From assembly GCA_030024085.1 (NCBI GenBank), contig JASEJE010000007.1, positions 18,644 to 82,643 on the forward strand: a stretch of 64,000 bases of DNA, written 5' to 3'. Origin of the DNA: Bacillota bacterium (lineage in GTDB: Bacteria > Bacillota > SHA-98 > UBA4971). How positions within the stretch are numbered: the stretch's first letter is position 1; each line of letters starts with the position of its first letter. Below, piece after piece: positions 59,125-64,000 of this stretch. The notes under the pieces are model-generated. The model saw nothing but the letters and a program-made list of their open reading frames with translations. It was not told the DNA's origin and searched no databases. The position numbers and the translations under genes were made by a program.

Positions 59125-59792
59125 GTTGAGGAAGGCACGTTACCTTTCTTGCGGCGAAGACCGGCGATCTCGCGAAGTTGCTCGTCTGATAGAACTACCG
59201 GCTCTCCAACTGCGAGGGCAAGGTGGTACACTCGCGCGGCCTCCTCCACCTTACAAGCCAATGCCATCGCCTCTTCCACATCCTTGCCGATAGTCAGCAC
59301 CCCGTGGTTCTGAAGCAGGACAGCCTTGTGATGAGAACCGAGAGCCGCAAGGGCGGACCTGCCGATGTCCTCAGTGGAGGGCAGGGCATACTGTGCGACA
59401 GGTATCCCCGTGCCGCTTATGATAGCTTCTATGCAAACCGGGGGGATAGGCCTTCCGACAACGGCAAAAGCAAGGGCGTACGGCGAGTGAGTGTGCACCA
59501 CCCCAAGAACGCCTGGTAGCTCCCTATAGATCAGGGTGTGCATGGGTGTCTCGCTCGACGGTCTGTGGCGCCCGTCAATGGGTCGTCCGAGGAGGTCAAT
59601 GATGCAGATGTCCTCTGGTGTCATCCCGTCGTACGGCACCCCGCTGGGCGTAACGGCCACCCAGTCGGCCCCGGGATCCCTCGCACTGATGTTGCCTGAC
59701 GTGCCTGTCACAAGCCCTTGCCGCACCATGACCAGGCATGCGTCAAGAACCCTCTGCCGGAGCGCCCCATATCTTTCGTCATTCCTCCGCAT
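59121..59792 (-). CDS. Class II aldolase/adducin family protein (fuculose-1-phosphate aldolase-like)
   Basis: GLVTGTSGNISARDP, VVHTHSPYALAFAV, LLQNHGVLTIG. Confidence 0.92.
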   Translation of the reverse strand: MRRNDERYGALRQRVLDACLVMVRQGLVTGTSGNISARDPGADWVAVTPSGVPYDGMTPEDICIIDLLGRPIDGRHRPSSETPMHTLIYRELPGVLGVVHTHSPYALAFAVVGRPIPPVCIEAIISGTGIPVAQYALPSTEDIGRSALAALGSHHKAVLLQNHGVLTIGKDVEEAMALACKVEEAARVYHLALAVGEPVVLSDEQLREIAGLRRKKGNVPSST

Positions 59793-59896
59793 ATCGAAAC
59801 CTCCCAAATGCGCCCGGGTGTGGGCGCGATGTTTTCGGGGGACGTTGCCCCGAATTGCCTCCCCCAGGACCAATGGCCTCCTGGGTTACCCCGGGC

Positions 59897-60943
59897 TCAT
59901 TCCGCGTTCAGCACCCGAAGCGGCTTTTCACCCTGCGTCAGCCGAAGAATATCCTCGTAGAGCATCTCGGCGCTTCGCAACGGAACTTCACGTGTGTGAC
60001 CGCCGATGTGAGGCAACAGAACAACGTTCTTGTGTCTCAGCAAGGGGCTGTCGCTTTGCAGAGGCTCTATGGTAAAGACATCAAGCGCCGCACCTGCGAT
60101 GAGACCAGTATCAAGCGCCTCAAGCAGGGCCGACTCATCCACGAGGCTGCCTCGTGCAGTATTGATAAAGTATGCGGACCTCTTCATTTGACTGAACTTC
60201 ACACGATCCATGAAGCCAGCCGTGTCCGCGGATTCTCTAAGGTGCAAGCTCAGAAAATCCGAGGTCTCAAGAACCTCCTCGAGAGCTGCAGCCTTCGCGC
60301 CGTATGCCTCTATCACAGCGGGCTCAACGTACGGATCATACGCACTGACCTTCATCCCGAACGCCAGCGCGAGCCTGCAGACCAGCCTGCCGACGAGGCC
60401 GAACCCGACGATCCCCAGAACCTTCCCATCGAGCTCGATGCCTACAAGCGGTCTTTTCACTGTGCTTGACCATGCCGCAGAGCGGTCCCGACGAAGGGCC
60501 TCCTCGGCTTCGCGGACGTGCCTTGCCAGCAATATCATCAGCCCGATGGTAAGTTCGGCCACTGCGTTGGCGTTTCGCCCGGGAGTGTAGAGGACGGGTA
60601 TTCCTCGCTCCATAGCAGCTTTCACGTCGACATTGACAGGGCCACCCCGCGCGCATGCTATGAATTTCAACATGGGGGCGGCTTCCATGACTTCCCGCGT
60701 TACCGGAGCAACGTGCACAACCAGCCCCTCTGCGCCACCGGCCGCCGCGGCAAGCTCACCCGGGTCCCCTCTGTACTCGCGAATCGGTAAAGCCGAAAAC
60801 GTGCCGCAAACGAAGCTCGTTTGAGTCCTTTGAAGGTCCACCACCTTAACACCTAGATGCGTATCCTGCTGTGCCTTTTCGCTGAAATACTCGCAGAGCA
60901 GTCGTGCAACTTCCGTCCCATCGTTGACAACCAGGACATTCAT
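59897..60943 (-). CDS. NAD-dependent D-2-hydroxyacid dehydrogenase family
   Basis: GKVLGIVGFGLVGRLVCRLALAFGMKVSAYDPYV; FINTARGSLVDESALLEAL. Confidence 0.93.
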   Translation of the reverse strand: MNVLVVNDGTEVARLLCEYFSEKAQQDTHLGVKVVDLQRTQTSFVCGTFSALPIREYRGDPGELAAAAGGAEGLVVHVAPVTREVMEAAPMLKFIACARGGPVNVDVKAAMERGIPVLYTPGRNANAVAELTIGLMILLARHVREAEEALRRDRSAAWSSTVKRPLVGIELDGKVLGIVGFGLVGRLVCRLALAFGMKVSAYDPYVEPAVIEAYGAKAAALEEVLETSDFLSLHLRESADTAGFMDRVKFSQMKRSAYFINTARGSLVDESALLEALDTGLIAGAALDVFTIEPLQSDSPLLRHKNVVLLPHIGGHTREVPLRSAEMLYEDILRLTQGEKPLRVLNAE

Positions 60944-60976
60944 GTCAGCACATCACTTCCTCTCACGTCTTCTATT

Positions 60977-62596
60977 TCATACAGGTCCCGCAATGCGGGC
61001 GCGATGCAGGCTTATCCAGTTGGCAAACAACTGGCGATACTGCTGCAAGCGCTCAGGGTCGGGGTACAGGGTCTTGCTCGGCCTAATCACCGTGTCCGCC
61101 GCTTCCTCCCAGCTTGAAAAGACCCTCCCTCCCACCATAGCGCAGAGAGCAGCGCCCACTGCAGCCGACTCAACCTCCAGAGGCACCCGGACCGGCAGCC
61201 CAAGCACGTCAGCCACCATCTGGCAAATCGCCTCGCTTCTTGCGAGCCCGCCCGTGAGCCACACCTCTTGAGAACGCGAGCCATACGCCTTATCAAGCTG
61301 CTCGACGTTGCCGGCGAACGAGAAGGCGATGTTCTCCATGAGTGCCCGCACGAGGTGGCCTTTGGTCGTAGCCCTGGGGCCCGTGTCGTGTATCCCGACG
61401 AGAGCCCCTTCTGCAGCCGAAAGCGCGCAGTGGATATCCATCACCCTCGGCCCCATGTCCGCTCGAAGCCCACCCGCTCCAGGCGGTGCATCTCTTGCCC
61501 ACTCGTCAGCCCGGGCGTAGATGTCCGCCATGGGAATGGGCACTGCCATGCCAAAAGAGCCCACGATGTCGCGCACGACGCCGGCAAACCACTGATAGAC
61601 GAACCCGGCGTGACCGGCATTACTCTCATAGACCCACATCCCAGGGACCACGTGAGAACTGGTCCAGATGTCAGTCGTGGCTCCCGTGTCCGTCGTGGCC
61701 GTTGGCCGAAGCGACGCCACCACCCGCTGGATGGGTGCTGTCGTTCCGGCCACGATGGCCGTATCACCAGGTCGAACCCCCTTGCACCCGAGGAGAGCAC
61801 ACTGCGTATCCGGGCCTGCCGCCACCACCGGTATGCCTTCTGGTAGCCCCACAAGATCCGCCAGTTCGCCTCGGAGACCGCCGATGCGAGCGCTTGCATG
61901 GATCAGGCGCGGGAACTCGATGTGCGACAGGCCGAAGTCTCCAAGCAAGTCCCAAGACCACTCGAGACTACGGATGTTTACAAGCCCCGACGATGTAGCG
62001 AGAGCCATCTCGCAGGCTGGCACCCCAGTCAACTGGAATGCCAGCCAGTCAGCTATCATGAGGAATAGCCTAGCCCGGCGAAGCCGCGCGGGCTCGTGCC
62101 GCGCAAGCCACATCAGCCTGAAGGGGGCGTGTATGCTTCCTACGGGAGGAAACACGGGTTGCCCGGTGAGCCGGAACAGCTCCTCGCCGCGGCACTCCGC
62201 AAACTCCTCGCACTCCTTCACCGCCCTACGGTCGATGTTCGGGCCGGCATACACCGTCTGCCCCTCAGAGTCGAGGAGGAAAAACCCCTCCCTCATGCTC
62301 GTGCAGGTTATCGCCTCCACCCTGCTCTCTCGGGGCAGCATGATTGCAACAGAGCGGAGCACGCTCACCGCCGTGTCCCATACGTCGTCTGCGAACTCGA
62401 CTCCACCCGGCGAAGCAGATGAGGGGTATACCAGGTTGAATCCTTTCTTATCGGAAACAACCACCCGTCCATCGTCGCCCACAGCGAGCGCCCGGATGCC
62501 ACTGCCTCCCAGGTCGAGAACGAGTATGGTCCGGCCCTCTCGACGCCCGGATGAACGGAGATACTCCTCGCTTGGTGCGTTGATATCAGGCAGCAT
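60977..62596 (-). CDS. FGGY-family carbohydrate kinase
   Basis: LVLDLGGSGIRALAVGDDGRVV; VWLTGGLARSEAICQMVADVLGLPV. Confidence 0.93.
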   Translation of the reverse strand: MLPDINAPSEEYLRSSGRREGRTILVLDLGGSGIRALAVGDDGRVVVSDKKGFNLVYPSSASPGGVEFADDVWDTAVSVLRSVAIMLPRESRVEAITCTSMREGFFLLDSEGQTVYAGPNIDRRAVKECEEFAECRGEELFRLTGQPVFPPVGSIHAPFRLMWLARHEPARLRRARLFLMIADWLAFQLTGVPACEMALATSSGLVNIRSLEWSWDLLGDFGLSHIEFPRLIHASARIGGLRGELADLVGLPEGIPVVAAGPDTQCALLGCKGVRPGDTAIVAGTTAPIQRVVASLRPTATTDTGATTDIWTSSHVVPGMWVYESNAGHAGFVYQWFAGVVRDIVGSFGMAVPIPMADIYARADEWARDAPPGAGGLRADMGPRVMDIHCALSAAEGALVGIHDTGPRATTKGHLVRALMENIAFSFAGNVEQLDKAYGSRSQEVWLTGGLARSEAICQMVADVLGLPVRVPLEVESAAVGAALCAMVGGRVFSSWEEAADTVIRPSKTLYPDPERLQQYRQLFANWISLHRARIAGPV

Positions 62597-62647
62597 ACTC
62601 CTTGCTCCTCACAAACGGCATCAAATCAACTGGTGTCAGCACGTTCC

Positions 62648-63256
62648 CTAAAGCATTCCTATGTTGAATGCGAAGAGCCCATAGAGCCCTGCAATGAGAA
62701 GGCACATTGAGCCCACGCTCACCGCGCAGTCGATTGGCGAGAAAGCGAAGCTCCTCACGGGAGCTACACGCCCCAGGCCAAACCCTCGGTTCTTCGAGGA
62801 CATCGTCATGACGTCTACCGACTTTATCACGTGCCGAACGACGGGCACAAACAGCGGGCGGAGCATGGCCACACGCTTGAAGGGATTCCTGGTTTCTACA
62901 TTCCATCCTCTCAGGGATTGCGCCGTCCGTATGATTTTTATCTGCCCCGTAAGTTCCGGTATGAACCTGAGAGCGACTGTTGCAACGAATACGACCGGAA
63001 ACGGCATCCGCATGGCTACGAGAATTGACACTATGTCGCTGAGCGATGTGGTGTGAACCAGCCCCGCCACAGCCAGAATAACCGTCACCACTGTAAGACA
63101 GCTTGCGAAGAGGAAGAGATAGAGCACAACTCCGTAGGTGACCCCGGTTTCACCGAAGATAGGGAGGCCCGCCGGAGTCAGTCGCAGCACCTCCACGGAG
63201 ACCCAGTCAGCAGGGTAGACTTCGAAGTAGGCCGACCGGTCCGGGCGCATGCTCAC
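62648..63256 (-). pseudogene. EcfT/CbiQ-type transmembrane component, apparently lacking its N-terminal third
   Basis: FVATVALRFIPELTGQIKIIRTAQSLRGWNVETRNPF...SSKNRGFG; start sits at the end of the upstream isomerase gene. Confidence 0.6.
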
Positions 63257-64000
63257 GTCTCCCCAAGAAGGAGACGAGACAGATACGCCATGATGTCATC
63301 GATCCGGCAGGAACCCTGCATAGCACGAAGCTGCTCGACATCGATACTCTCTGCAAGCCGCGCAAGAGCCTCGAGGTTCCGAATAGCCTGCACAGCGGCT
63401 TTAGCCGGATCCTCTCTCCTGGGCGCCTGGTCCACGGATATCCATCCGTCGTAGTTGAGCGCCTTCAGCTGAAAAAGAAACTCGAGGGTTTCCCACACAT
63501 GCACGGTTCCCGGGACGAGGTCATCGTCCCATTCACGGTAGTTATCGTTCATATGGACGAAGAAGAGTCGCCCGCGAGACGCAGCCGTCGTGGCCGCCTC
63601 CGCGGGGTTCTCCCCGGCATTGAGGGAATGGCCGAAATCCAGGACTATCCCAAGGTTGCTCGCCCCGACTTCTTCGCAAGCAAGAATCGTTTTGTCAACG
63701 TTACTCAGCAGTGAATGGGTCCGGGGCTCCTTCGGCTTGTACTCCAGGCCTACCAGGACGTCCGGGGCATAGGCGCACACTTCTCCTAGAGAGCGCACAA
63801 GTCGGTCCCATGCTCCGCCATAATCGAGCTGAAATGGGTAGTCGAACCCATCCTGACCCATCCACACCGTGACCCTGCTGCACCCCATGGCAACTGCCGC
63901 ATCACAGGTTCGTTTCACCTCATCCACGGCAGCCCGTCTGAGGCTCTCATCAAGGCACGAGAGCGACCCGAACTTCCACCGCGGCCCATTTATCGTGCCT
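63253..64000 (-). CDS. Sugar isomerase/epimerase (xylose isomerase-like TIM barrel), 5' end outside window
   Basis: NGPRWKFGSLSCLDESLRRAAVDEVKRTC...VLVGLEYKPKEPRTHSLL...VLDFGHSLNAGENPAEA; reading frame open to window end. Confidence 0.88.
   Translation of the reverse strand, partial: GTINGPRWKFGSLSCLDESLRRAAVDEVKRTCDAAVAMGCSRVTVWMGQDGFDYPFQLDYGGAWDRLVRSLGEVCAYAPDVLVGLEYKPKEPRTHSLLSNVDKTILACEEVGASNLGIVLDFGHSLNAGENPAEAATTAASRGRLFFVHMNDNYREWDDDLVPGTVHVWETLEFLFQLKALNYDGWISVDQAPRREDPAKAAVQAIRNLEALARLAESIDVEQLRAMQGSCRIDDIMAYLSRLLLGET

Noticed and set aside
1-64000. CRISPR arrays and rRNA genes
   Set aside because: No regularly spaced direct repeats of CRISPR size and no rRNA-like sequence were seen by eye

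Overview
High-GC window, most likely from a spore-forming, anaerobic-type Bacillota: it carries a gerA-type germination operon, CooS CO dehydrogenase, an aldehyde:ferredoxin oxidoreductase and several ABC/TRAP uptake systems. All assignments come from reading the supplied translations and the DNA; no database search was run. Blocks: (1) 0-7 kb: edge surface-type protein with an apparent frameshift, multicopper oxidase, and a decayed NagZ / sugar-ABC / phosphodiesterase operon. (2) 7.4-7.9 kb: integrase remnant beside tRNA-Thr(CGT). (3) 8.3-12.7 kb: MFS, GDPD, FadH-like flavin oxidoreductase. (4) 12.9-14.6 kb: PIN + XRE/ImmA pair with a promoter-embedded inverted repeat. (5) 14.6-18.4 kb: Rrf2-CooS-ferredoxin module. 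(6) 18.6-22.6 kb: accessory island (AAA ATPase/nuclease, Uma2, transposase remnant, VapBC). (7) 23.2-35 kb: LacI / DUF4127 / TIM-barrel / FAD oxidoreductase / GNAT / NagZ / ABC cluster. (8) 35-39 kb: ger operon. (9) 39.3-46 kb: polyamine-type ABC + nucleoside phosphorylase + adenine deaminase. (10) 46.2-55.7 kb: truncated malic enzyme, two-subunit fumarase-type hydratase, DctPQM TRAP, fumarase/ASL-superfamily lyase and a PrpR-like sigma-54 activator, with a near-perfect -24/-12 promoter and paired 15-bp palindromes upstream of the lyase. (11) 55.8-64 kb: AOR, MFS, class II aldolase, 2-hydroxyacid dehydrogenase, FGGY kinase, truncated EcfT and sugar isomerase. The best candidate for an undescribed system is block 10, possibly coupled to block 11: a sigma-54-controlled uptake and fumarate-releasing lyase pathway.
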